Source: JAQGMJ01 sp036271855 (GTDB lineage Bacteria > Pseudomonadota > Gammaproteobacteria > Burkholderiales > JAEUOS01). From it: a stretch of 16,206 bases of DNA. The stretch is taken from the NCBI GenBank assembly GCA_036271855.1, contig DATAZV010000247.1:1-16206 (forward strand). Reading direction: 5' to 3'. Below, in pieces: positions 1 to 6,031 of the stretch (position 1 is the first letter of the stretch; the number at the start of each line of letters is the position of its first letter). The notes under the pieces are model-generated. The model was given only the letters and a program-made list of their open reading frames with translations, was not told the DNA's origin and ran no database searches. The position numbers were made by a program, and so were the translations under genes.

Positions 1-779
1 AGCCAGCGTTTCAGGCAAGCGAGCGTCTGTGAATATTCCGGCGGCGCATTGGTGTTGACGAAGGGCCAGTCCGAACCCCACACGCAGTTCTCCAGCGTGT
101 AGGCCGCGATGGCCGCGGCATAGTATTCATCAGTGTCCGTATACGGCGCGCCCTGGCGCGACAGGCGGAAAGCGCCCGAGAGCTTGACCGCCGCGTTGCC
201 GCTTTTGCCCAATTCCAGGAAGGCCCGGAAGCCCGGCTGGTCCAGGCCGCGCGCCGCGTCAGGCCGGCCGCAGTGGTCGATCACCACCAGCGGCCCGCAA
301 TCGCGCAGGATCGGCAGCGCCTCGACCATCTGGTCCTGGTGCACCTGCACCTGGCAGACCCAGCCTGCCGCCTTCAGCTTGGCGAACAGGCGCGGCGCTT
401 CGGGGGTGGCAAGCACGCCCACTCCCTCATGCAGCGGATTCATGCGTATGCCCACCACGCCGCCCGCGGAGAGCCGCTCGATTTCCTTTTCCGAGATGGT
501 CTCTTCCACCACCGCGATGCCTTTCAGGCGATGTCCGGAGCGCGCAATCACCTCCAGCAGCGGCGCCGGGTCGGTGCCATAGACCGCGGGCGCTACCGAA
601 AGCCCGTGCGTCAGGCCGTGCGCGCGCAGGGTGGCGAGAAATTCCTCCGGCGTGCCGGCGATGCCGCTGATCGGCGCGTAGCCCTGGCGCGCCTGGTAGG
701 GATGGTTCGCCGGGTCGAAGACGTGCGCATGGCTGTCGACGCCACGCGGCGGCACGTAGCTGGGAAGGACTGCACTCAT
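1..779 (-). CDS. TIM-barrel amidohydrolase (amidohydrolase_2 family), C-terminus cut by the window edge
   Basis: Reading from an ATG at 779 the frame stays open to the window edge, giving about 259 residues with no stop, so the C-terminus is missing. Visible motifs fit the amidohydrolase_2 family, which includes 2-pyrone-4,6-dicarboxylate lactonase-like enzymes: an N-terminal metal-binding HxH in VDSHAHVFD (H17, H19), a mid-protein VVIDHCGRP strand with a conserved His, and a late WGSDWPFV segment with the catalytic Asp. Such enzymes hydrolyse lactones or amides, or decarboxylate ring acids, in the cytoplasm. There is a GGAG about 8 bases before the start. The gene lies 28 bases downstream of the dienelactone-hydrolase-like gene and is apparently the last visible gene of the operon starting at 4284. 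The association suggests breakdown of a cyclic or aromatic-derived acid; this is inference. Family is confident, substrate unknown. Confidence 0.88.
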   Translation of the reverse strand, partial: MSAVLPSYVPPRGVDSHAHVFDPANHPYQARQGYAPISGIAGTPEEFLATLRAHGLTHGLSVAPAVYGTDPAPLLEVIARSGHRLKGIAVVEETISEKEIERLSAGGVVGIRMNPLHEGVGVLATPEAPRLFAKLKAAGWVCQVQVHQDQMVEALPILRDCGPLVVIDHCGRPDAARGLDQPGFRAFLELGKSGNAAVKLSGAFRLSRQGAPYTDTDEYYAAAIAAYTLENCVWGSDWPFVNTNAPPEYSQTLACLKRW

Positions 780-807
780 GAATCAGGCTCCGGCAAACGG
801 CGCGGCC

Positions 808-1536
808 TCAAGCCGGTGCCTTCAGGTGACGTTCAAGAAAATCCACCACCAGCGGCCAATTCTTGCGCGCCAGATCGGGCTGGTAACCCTCGGTGTCGGG
901 CGAAGCGAAGCCGTGATTGCCGTGGGAATAAAAATGCCACTCCAGAGGCGCGCCGTTGGCGACGAAGCTTTCCCACACCTTTTTTTGCACCGGCGGCGTG
1001 GAGATGTAGTCACGGCCACCGTACATGATCATGGTCGCGCACTTCAGGGTCTTCGCCAGGTTGAAGGCATGGCGCGGCCGCATGTCCGTCACTTCCTCGT
1101 CGCGGATCGAGGGGTAGTAAAGCGCCATCGCCTTCACCGCCGGCGTGTCGGCGGCGAAGGGGATCGACAGGCGCCCGCCCATGCAATAGGCAATCAGCCC
1201 GCAACGGGCGACATCGATATCGGCGCGCGCCACCAGGTAATCCCAGCCCTTGCCGATCACCCCGAGAAAATCTGGGTCGGTGAATTTTTTCTGCAACTCG
1301 ATGCCCTGGCCGATATGGTTGTTGGCGACGATGCCCAGCATGTCGAACAGGCTGGGCGCGACCACCGTGAAACCCAGGCGCGCCAGTTCGGCGGCGTAGA
1401 TTTTCAACTCCGAGGTGACGCCGTTGGCGTGATGGATGATCATGATGCCCGGGTGCTTACCCGGCGCATCCGGATGCGCGATGAAGCCGGGAATGCCGTC
1501 CTCGGCCGTAGTGAGCCTGCGTGCGGTGACTGTCAC
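808..1536 (-). CDS. Dienelactone hydrolase family protein
   Basis: This is a 242-residue alpha/beta hydrolase of the DLH (carboxymethylenebutenolidase-like) family, close to the usual length. The DLH-type Cys-Asp-His triad is visible: nucleophile C118 in IAYCMGGR, D176 in YGGRDYI, and H208 in HGNHGF. No signal peptide is seen, so it should be cytoplasmic. The start is GTG at 1536, chosen because an AAGGA Shine-Dalgarno lies about 7 bases upstream and there is no better ATG. Classical members hydrolyse dienelactones to maleylacetate in chloro-aromatic catabolism, but many members act on other esters and lactones. The gene sits in the minus-strand operon, 35 bases after the binding-protein gene and 28 bases before the amidohydrolase, which suggests a ring- or lactone-opening step. 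Exact substrate unknown. Confidence 0.9.
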   Translation of the reverse strand: MTVTARRLTTAEDGIPGFIAHPDAPGKHPGIMIIHHANGVTSELKIYAAELARLGFTVVAPSLFDMLGIVANNHIGQGIELQKKFTDPDFLGVIGKGWDYLVARADIDVARCGLIAYCMGGRLSIPFAADTPAVKAMALYYPSIRDEEVTDMRPRHAFNLAKTLKCATMIMYGGRDYISTPPVQKKVWESFVANGAPLEWHFYSHGNHGFASPDTEGYQPDLARKNWPLVVDFLERHLKAPA

Positions 1537-1571
1537 GTTGCTTCCTTTTTCGTCCTTGAGCGGCGCGCGGC

Positions 1572-2558
1572 CTATTCAACCTTGATGTTGCCGGCCTTGA
1601 TCACCTTGGCCCAGCGCGCGTATTCCGCCTTGATGTCGGCGCGGAAATCTTCCTGCGTGCCGGCCACCACCTCGAAGCCCTGCTTGCCGATGATCTGCCG
1701 CACCTCCGGCTCGTCGAGCACGCTTTTCACTTCGTCGTGCAGGCGGGCGACGATGGCGGGCGGCGTTCCCGCCGGCAGCAACATGCCCTGGATAGTCTCG
1801 GTCTCCTGCCCAGGCACGCCGGCCTCGGCCATGGTCGGTACGTCCGGCAGTGCGGGCGAGCGCTTGTCCGCCGTCACCGCCAGCGCGCGCAACTGCCCGG
1901 CGCGCACGTGGCCGGTGGTGGTCGGCAGCACCAGGATGGCGGCGTTGGTCTGGCCGGCCACCACCGACTGGGTGGAAGGCGCCGAGCCGTTGTAGGGAAT
2001 GTTGATGAAATTCAGTCCGAGTGTCTGCTTGAACAATTCGATCGACAGCTGCGAAGTAGTGCCGGTGCCGGCCGAAGCCATCGAGAACTTGCCCGCCGCG
2101 GCCTTGATCACGGCGATCAGTTCCTGCACTGTCTTCGCCTGTACCGAAGGGTGCACCACCAGCACGTTGGGCGAACTGGCCATGATCATCACCGGCTCGA
2201 AGTCCTTTACCGGGTCATACGGCGTGCTCGGGTACAGGCTGGGGTTGATCATCAGGCTGTTGGTCACCGTCAGCACGGTGTAGCCGTCGGCCGGCGATTT
2301 CGCCACCACGCCGATGCCGATGTTGCCGCCCGCGCCGGGCCGGTTTTCCACCAGCACCGGCTGGCCCAGGCGGGGCGCCAGCTTGACGGCCAGCAGGCGC
2401 GCGATCACGTCGTTGCCGCCGCCGGGCGAGAACGGCACGATGATCCGTATCGGCTTGTTCGGATAGGGCTGGGCGGCGGCCGGCATCGGCGCGCACCCAA
2501 GCCATGCGGCGCAGGCAGCCAGGCACAGCGTGCGCATGGGGGTCGTCGTCAGTCGCAT
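1572..2558 (-). CDS. Tripartite tricarboxylate transporter substrate-binding protein (Bug/TctC family)
   Basis: About 328 residues. An N-terminal signal peptide with a hydrophobic core ends in an AxA-type site (MPAAA, then QPYP). It is followed by the Bug-family opening YPNKPIRIIVPFSPGGG and further family segments such as the one near GYTVLTV. Such periplasmic proteins capture carboxylic acids, either for a TctAB-type permease or as orphan sensors; no TctA/TctB partner is present here. Start choice: an ATG at 2567 abuts the GGAGG with no spacing, whereas the in-frame ATG at 2558 has GGAGG 9 bases upstream, so 2558 is preferred. The ATG at 2537 could also start a shorter signal peptide. The gene follows the TPP-enzyme gene by 40 bases in the same operon, so its ligand may be that pathway's substrate (inference). 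Confidence 0.92.
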   Translation of the reverse strand: MRLTTTPMRTLCLAACAAWLGCAPMPAAAQPYPNKPIRIIVPFSPGGGNDVIARLLAVKLAPRLGQPVLVENRPGAGGNIGIGVVAKSPADGYTVLTVTNSLMINPSLYPSTPYDPVKDFEPVMIMASSPNVLVVHPSVQAKTVQELIAVIKAAAGKFSMASAGTGTTSQLSIELFKQTLGLNFINIPYNGSAPSTQSVVAGQTNAAILVLPTTTGHVRAGQLRALAVTADKRSPALPDVPTMAEAGVPGQETETIQGMLLPAGTPPAIVARLHDEVKSVLDEPEVRQIIGKQGFEVVAGTQEDFRADIKAEYARWAKVIKAGNIKVE

Positions 2559-2593
2559 GAGTCTCATCCTCCAGCGTTGCGGGCGTTGACGAT

Positions 2594-2607
2594 CCGGCTT
2601 ACGCCGG
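2594..2607 (-). other. Small GC hairpin enclosing the stop codon of the TPP-enzyme gene
   Basis: CCGGC (2594-2598), loop TTAC, then GCCGG (2603-2607) form a perfect 5-bp stem. The TAA stop of the TPP-enzyme gene falls in the loop. No T-tract follows, so a strong intrinsic terminator is unlikely within the operon. It could modestly affect mRNA decay or polarity, or be chance in GC-rich DNA. Confidence 0.25.
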
Positions 2608-4284
2608 CACCCAGGCCGTCTTGGCGAAGGCGCGCAGGTCGCTCACCACGTCGATCACCACCGGCTTGTTCATCGCGAAGGCGCGGGTCAGCGCGCCCTT
2701 GATCTCGCCCGGGTCCTCGACGCGGATGCCTTCGCAGCCCATCGCCCTGGCGACTTCGGCGAAGTTGAAATTGCTGAAGCGGTAGAGCTCCTCGGAGCGC
2801 CCCTTGCCCTGGCCGCCGTACATGCGCTCGACCGAGGCGATCTCCTGGTTGTAGGCGCTGTTGTTGTTCACCAGCACCACCAGGTTGATGTTGTGGCGCA
2901 GCGCCGTTTCCAGTTCGGAGAGGTGGTAATGCATGCCGCCGTCGCCGGTGAACAGCAGCACCGGCTGGTCGGGCAGCGCGCACTTCACCCCCAGCGCGCC
3001 GGGAAAGCCCCAGCCCAGCGAACCGGAACAGCGGATGTAGCGCTGGCCCGGGTGGCGCAGCTCGACCAGGGTACTGGTCCACATGCCGGCATGGCCGGTG
3101 TCGGAAACCAGCACGCCGTTCTCCGGCAGGTTATCCGAGATTTCACGGCAAATCCGCTCCGGGCGGATCGGCTTGGCGTCCGAGTCGAGCATCGGCTTGG
3201 CGCTGGCGCGCCAATCGCTCACCAGGCTATCGATGCGGTTGATCCAGTCGGCGCGCGTGCTTGGCACTTCGGTCGGCGCGGCGGCCAGCATCAGGCGCAA
3301 GGCGGTGCGGGCGTCGCCGGCGATCGACACTTCGTTGGGATAGTTGCGTCCCAGCTCGGTGGCCTCGATGTCAAGCTGGATCACGCGCGTGCCCGGTGCC
3401 GGAATGCGCCAGTTGGCAGTCGCCAGGCCGCCCGCCGGGGTGCCGACGAAAAACACCAGGTCGGCTTCGGCCACCGCCTGGTTGACGCAGGCGCGCGAAT
3501 AAGTGCCGACCACCCCGAGTGACAGGGGATGGGCGTCGGCGATGATGCCCTTGCCGTTCGGCGTGGTGGCCACGGGAATGCGCAACTGCTCGGCCAGGGC
3601 CACCAGTTCGTCGCGCGCCTGCGAGGCATGCACGCCGCCGCCGGCAATGATCACCGGGCGCATCGCATCCTTCAGCAGTTGCACCGCCGCCGTCACGCTC
3701 TCGGCGTCCGGCGCCGGCCGAAAGGCGGGGATGCGGGTGAATTGCGCTTCGACGCGCAGCTCGGCGTCCAGGTCGCCCAGCGGAATCTCGCCATGCCGGC
3801 CCTGGAAGCGCAGGTGCACCGGCCCCGGCTTGCCGGTGGTGGCGGTGCGAAAGGCCTGGCGCAGCAGGTCCGGCAGGCGGCCCGGCTCGTCCACCGCCAT
3901 GTTGAGCTTGGTGACAGCGTCGAACTGGTTGAAGTCTTCCACTTCCTGGTAGGCGTGGCGATAGCGGCTGGCGCTCACCGGCCCGCCGGAGACGGCGAGC
4001 ACCGGCACCCCGGCCAGGTAGGCATCGCGCAGGCCGGAAGCCAGGTTGGAGGCGCCGATCGGCTGCGACATGCATAGCGCCGGGCCGCCCTTGGCGCGCG
4101 CATAGCCGTCGGCCATGTAGGCGGCGGCTTTTTCGCTATGCACCACCACACGCTTGACCGGCAAGTCCAGCATTTCCAGTTCGGCCATCGCGCGCGAAGC
4201 GATTTGCGGCACGTAAAACACGTGAGTGATGCCGTATCCCTGGATCATCTGGGCGAAGTATTTCGCCCCCGTGGTCTTGGACAT
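2599..4284 (-). CDS. Thiamine-pyrophosphate-dependent enzyme, acetolactate synthase large subunit-like
   Basis: A 561-residue protein with the three-domain TPP-enzyme layout. The N-terminal pyrimidine-binding domain carries the catalytic glutamate (E51 in VHSEKAAAYMADGYAR). A central nucleotide-fold domain follows (around residues 195-330). The C-terminal pyrophosphate-binding domain has the GDG...NN motif (G447-D-G-G, then NNN at 473-475), which binds Mg-TPP. Members decarboxylate or ligate 2-oxo acids, or cleave acyl-CoAs. Length and motifs fit the acetolactate-synthase/glyoxylate-carboligase/benzoylformate-decarboxylase superfamily, and sequence alone does not fix the reaction. No small regulatory subunit gene is adjacent, which argues against biosynthetic IlvB. 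It is the first gene of the minus-strand operon, with AGGAG 7 bases before its ATG, and it is divergent from a CysB-like regulator, so a catabolic role is likely. Confidence 0.9.
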   Translation of the reverse strand: MSKTTGAKYFAQMIQGYGITHVFYVPQIASRAMAELEMLDLPVKRVVVHSEKAAAYMADGYARAKGGPALCMSQPIGASNLASGLRDAYLAGVPVLAVSGGPVSASRYRHAYQEVEDFNQFDAVTKLNMAVDEPGRLPDLLRQAFRTATTGKPGPVHLRFQGRHGEIPLGDLDAELRVEAQFTRIPAFRPAPDAESVTAAVQLLKDAMRPVIIAGGGVHASQARDELVALAEQLRIPVATTPNGKGIIADAHPLSLGVVGTYSRACVNQAVAEADLVFFVGTPAGGLATANWRIPAPGTRVIQLDIEATELGRNYPNEVSIAGDARTALRLMLAAAPTEVPSTRADWINRIDSLVSDWRASAKPMLDSDAKPIRPERICREISDNLPENGVLVSDTGHAGMWTSTLVELRHPGQRYIRCSGSLGWGFPGALGVKCALPDQPVLLFTGDGGMHYHLSELETALRHNINLVVLVNNNSAYNQEIASVERMYGGQGKGRSEELYRFSNFNFAEVARAMGCEGIRVEDPGEIKGALTRAFAMNKPVVIDVVSDLRAFAKTAWVPA

Positions 4285-4425
4285 ATTTGTCTCCTGCGCT
4301 GCCGCGCCAAAATAGGCGCTGCGATTTATGGGTGGCCTGGGCCCGCCAGAGGCGGGCGGTGAAGCGGAGATGCAGGCTCCACTTTAAGAATTTCAGCCTC
4401 ATCATGCATGTTATTTTGATTTAAC

Positions 4426-4431
4426 TATAAT
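4426..4431 (+). promoter_or_regulatory. Candidate -10 element for the LysR-type regulator gene
   Basis: TATAAT matches the sigma-70 -10 consensus exactly, inside the only strongly AT-rich stretch between the divergent genes (about 4381-4440). It lies about 40 bases before the regulator start codon. No convincing -35 hexamer is seen 16-18 bases upstream (CATGCA at 4403), so the promoter may be weak or activator-dependent. The implied start site lies inside the palindrome at 4435-4449. Confidence 0.5.
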
Positions 4432-4434
4432 TCG

Positions 4435-4449
4435 ATAACCGATGGTTAT
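4435..4449. promoter_or_regulatory. Palindromic T-N11-A operator of the LysR-type regulator
   Basis: ATAACC-GAT-GGTTAT is a perfect palindrome with 6-bp arms. Its second base T and fourteenth base A are separated by 11 bases, as in the T-N11-A boxes bound by LysR-type regulators. It lies 21 bases upstream of the regulator start codon and just downstream of the TATAAT. Binding would therefore be expected to repress the regulator's own gene, and from about 150 bases away could act on the divergent TPP operon. The pattern is seen in the sequence; the binding is inferred. Confidence 0.65.
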
Positions 4450-4469
4450 GGAAGCACCCGCAAGGCGCC

Positions 4470-5396
4470 ATGAATATCCAGCAACTCCGCTACCTTTCCT
4501 GCGTCGCCGAACAGGGTTATTCGGTGTCGCAGGCCGCGCGCGTGCTCGGCACCTCGCAGCCGGCGGTCAGCCAGCAGATCCGCGCCCTCGAAACCCAGCT
4601 CGGCGTCGATTTGCTGAGCCGGCGCGGCAACCGCATCACCGGGCTGACTAGCGCCGGCGAGGCGTTGATCGCCACCGCGCGCCGCACCCTGCGCGAAGCC
4701 GATAATTTCCAGCGCATCGCCGACGACCTGAAACAGCGCGGCAGCGGCCGCCTGACGGTCGCCACCACCCACCTGACGGCGCGCTACATCCTCGGGCCGA
4801 TCATCAAGGAATTCCTGCGCGGCAACCCCGGCGTGCAATTCGGCCTGCGCCAGGGCACGCCGGTGCAGATCGCCGACTGGGTGGCCGCCGGCGAAGCCGA
4901 CATGGGCGTGGGCTCGCCGCCACTGTTGCCGAACCCCGACCTGGTCTATCTGCGCTGCTCCGAGCTGCCGCGCGTGGTGGTGGTCCCGGCCGGCCACAAA
5001 TTGCTGCAGGAAAAGCAACTGACCCTGAAAGCCCTGCTGCGTCATTCCTTTGTCACGATGGATCCCACTTTCACCGGCGGCGCCGTGGTGCATCGCGCCT
5101 TTGCCGCCGCCGGCCTGACCCCGCGCATCGTGCTCACCGCGATCGACGCCGACGTCATCAAGTGGTACGTCGAACTGGGTCTCGGCATCGCCGTCCTGCC
5201 CTCGGCGGCCTTCGATGCGAAGCGCGACCGCAACCTGCGCGCCATCGATGCCGGCCACCTGTTCGACCCCACCGTTACCCACGTCGAATTGCGCCGCGAC
5301 ACCTACATGCCCAGTTCCATGCTCAGCCTGATCACCATGATCGCCCCGCAATGGAGCCGCGCCGACATCCGCCGCAAACTGGCGGCGCCGGACTGA
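4470..5396 (+). CDS. LysR-type transcriptional regulator, CysB/Cbl-like subgroup
   Basis: 308 residues. The N-terminal winged helix-turn-helix is clear (MNIQQLRYLSCVAEQGYSV, then TSQPAVSQQIRALE, residues about 1-60). The effector domain resembles CysB rather than generic LysR proteins: ATTHLTARYILGPIIKEF, QGTPVQIADWV, and especially GLTPRIVLTAIDADVIK followed by YVELGLGIAVLPS all have close counterparts in E. coli CysB. In CysB, the ATTHTQ threonines and glutamine line the sulfate/acetylserine pocket; here the segment reads ATTHLT, so the ligand may differ. An AAGG lies 5-8 bases before the ATG. Divergence from the TPP-enzyme operon and the T-N11-A palindrome suggest it controls that operon and itself. 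Fold assignment is firm, effector unknown. Confidence 0.93.
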   Translation: MNIQQLRYLSCVAEQGYSVSQAARVLGTSQPAVSQQIRALETQLGVDLLSRRGNRITGLTSAGEALIATARRTLREADNFQRIADDLKQRGSGRLTVATTHLTARYILGPIIKEFLRGNPGVQFGLRQGTPVQIADWVAAGEADMGVGSPPLLPNPDLVYLRCSELPRVVVVPAGHKLLQEKQLTLKALLRHSFVTMDPTFTGGAVVHRAFAAAGLTPRIVLTAIDADVIKWYVELGLGIAVLPSAAFDAKRDRNLRAIDAGHLFDPTVTHVELRRDTYMPSSMLSLITMIAPQWSRADIRRKLAAPD

Positions 5397-5437
5397 GCCG
5401 GGCCGCGCCGCTTATGCCGGGCAAAGCAAAATGGTCC

Positions 5438-5464
5438 TAAAGTTTCCCCGTTTGGCGCCGATAA
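5438..5464 (+). promoter_or_regulatory. Sigma-28 (FliA) flagellar-class promoter
   Basis: TAAAGTTT (5438-5445), an 11-base spacer, then GCCGATAA (5457-5464) match the enterobacterial FliA consensus TAAAGTTT-N11-GCCGATAA at all 16 defined positions. Transcription would begin around 5470-5473 and yield a leader of about 200 bases containing the riboswitch before the start codon at 5671. It lies 41 bases past the LysR stop codon. No flagellar or chemotaxis gene is in the window, so this would be an outlying member of the flagellar regulon. Confidence 0.9.
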
Positions 5465-5502
5465 ACTCCCAGGGACGGTTTTTTTCACCCGGCCGCCCCT
5501 GT

Positions 5503-5602
5503 AATTGCAATGGGCAAACTCGGCGAAAGCCGGCGACGCAAAGCTTCCGGGCTTACGGAGGAGACGGCATGGCCGTTTTCTCCCTGCCAGCGGGGCCGCC
5601 GC
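5503..5602 (+). promoter_or_regulatory. c-di-GMP-I riboswitch (GEMM-I aptamer)
   Basis: The core matches the GEMM-I aptamer: GGGCAAACT (5512-5520), a stem capped by a GAAA tetraloop (GGC-GAAA-GCC, 5522-5531), the conserved GACGCAAAGC (5535-5544), a CCGGGC segment, a long second stem (GGAGA 5560-5564 with TCTCC 5579-5583, and CGGC 5565-5568 with GCCG 5572-5575), then GCCAGCGGGGCCGCC. By alignment with the Vibrio Vc2 aptamer, the base that sets ligand choice (G20) is G at 5514. This favours c-di-GMP over the cAMP-GMP variants, which carry A there. Outer limits are approximate because the P1 stem is weak. It lies in the leader from the FliA-type promoter and ends about 70 bases before the exported-protein gene. 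Confidence 0.9.
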
Positions 5603-5607
5603 TTTAG
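5569..5607 (+). CDS. Possible 12-codon leader peptide inside the riboswitch
   Basis: An ATG at 5569 opens a short frame, MAVFSLPAGPPL, ending with TAG at 5605-5607. It is preceded at 5-base spacing by GGAGGAG (5557-5563), the strongest Shine-Dalgarno-like sequence in the leader. The whole frame lies in the second stem of the aptamer and its 3' side, so the ribosome site would be buried when the aptamer is folded. The frame may be coincidental: the GGAGA and TCTCC are also the pairing strands of the stem. If translated, ribosomes would compete with c-di-GMP binding. It ends in Pro-Pro-Leu just before a UUCG hairpin. Confidence 0.25.
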   Translation: MAVFSLPAGPPL

Positions 5608-5663
5608 TCCTTCGGGACGGGCGCAGCAAGTCGAATGCCCTCTTTGTAACCTTAAAGAAGAGG
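5607..5663 (+). promoter_or_regulatory. Candidate riboswitch expression platform masking the ribosome-binding site
   Basis: After the aptamer come GTCC-TTCG-GGAC (5607-5618), a stable UUCG-type hairpin, and CCTCTT (5639-5644), which can pair with AAGAGG (5658-5663). The latter includes most of the GAGGT Shine-Dalgarno (5660-5664) 6 bases before the ATG at 5671. GGGC (5619-5622) can pair with GCCC (5637-5640) and would partly free the CCTCTT partner, giving a plausible alternative fold. No GC stem followed by a T-run is seen, so translational rather than transcriptional control is more likely. Direction (on or off with c-di-GMP) cannot be told by eye. Confidence 0.5.
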
Positions 5664-5670
5664 TGCCGTA

Positions 5671-6003
5671 ATGAAAACCCTGTTTGGAATCAAGGCCGTT
5701 CTCATAACGTTGGCGCTGCTGCTAAGCTGCTCCAGCGCCTGGGCCGGCTGCTCGATCGAGCAGACCGCCTCCAACGAAATCGTCATCCGCACCAGCGTGG
5801 GCGGCTGCAATGGCGCCGCCTTGCGCGAAAACCTGGCCGCCGTGGTCAATGCAGGCGACGCCGCGCAAGTGGCGCAGGCCGCCTCCCGAGAGAGCGCGCT
5901 TTCCGGCGTCAAGCGCTCTTCCGGCCAGAGCGCGCTGTGGCGCCTGGCGAACATGAACAACCAGGCCGGCATGACCAGCTTCACCATGCCGGGCATCCGC
6001 TAG
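5671..6003 (+). CDS. Small exported protein of unknown family under FliA-type promoter and c-di-GMP riboswitch
   Basis: 110 residues. A typical signal peptide (MKTLFGIK, a hydrophobic core, then SSAWA) probably ends at the AWA site, leaving about 85 residues starting GCSIEQ. An alternative lipobox-like LLSC lies a few residues earlier, so a lipoprotein is possible but less likely. The mature part has two cysteines (in GCSIEQ and GGCNGA) that could form a disulfide after export. It has an alanine-rich, probably helical middle and ends NNQAGMTSFTMPGIR. I recognise no family. GAGGT lies 6 bases before the ATG. Transcription from a FliA-type promoter through a c-di-GMP-I aptamer suggests a job in the motile-to-sessile switch, for example a surface, pilus, adhesin or flagellum-related factor; this is inference only. 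It converges with the Mrr-like gene, 14 bases apart. Confidence 0.85.
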   Translation: MKTLFGIKAVLITLALLLSCSSAWAGCSIEQTASNEIVIRTSVGGCNGAALRENLAAVVNAGDAAQVAQAASRESALSGVKRSSGQSALWRLANMNNQAGMTSFTMPGIR

Positions 6004-6004
6004 C

Positions 6005-6031
6005 GCAAGGCTACCCCTCAGGCGGCCTTGC
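6005..6031. terminator. Inverted repeat between convergent genes, possible two-way terminator
   Basis: GCAAGGC (6005-6011) and GCCTTGC (6025-6031) are perfect 7-bp arms around a 13-base loop, placed just past the exported-protein stop. The right arm includes the last codons of the opposing Mrr-like gene. Only a short pyrimidine run (TTCCC) follows, so any intrinsic termination would be weak. Confidence 0.4.

Noticed and set aside
2599..4284. Sulfoacetaldehyde acetyltransferase (Xsc) identity for the TPP enzyme, suggested by the CysB-like regulator
   Set aside because: The N-terminal region and substrate-loop segments I recall from Xsc do not match; only the general TPP-enzyme motifs are shared.
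4446..5351. Minus-strand open frame of 301 codons opposite the LysR-type regulator
   Set aside because: Gly/Ala/Gln-rich antisense shadow; the plus strand encodes a full CysB-like protein.
5423..5434. AAAGCAAAATGG found here and again at 13921-13932
   Set aside because: A 12-base match in a 16-kb window is expected by chance several times; no shared context.
5671..5760. Lipoprotein reading of the exported protein (LLSC as lipobox)
   Set aside because: Leu at the -2 position is unusual and a good AWA signal peptidase I site follows a few residues later; kept only as an alternative.
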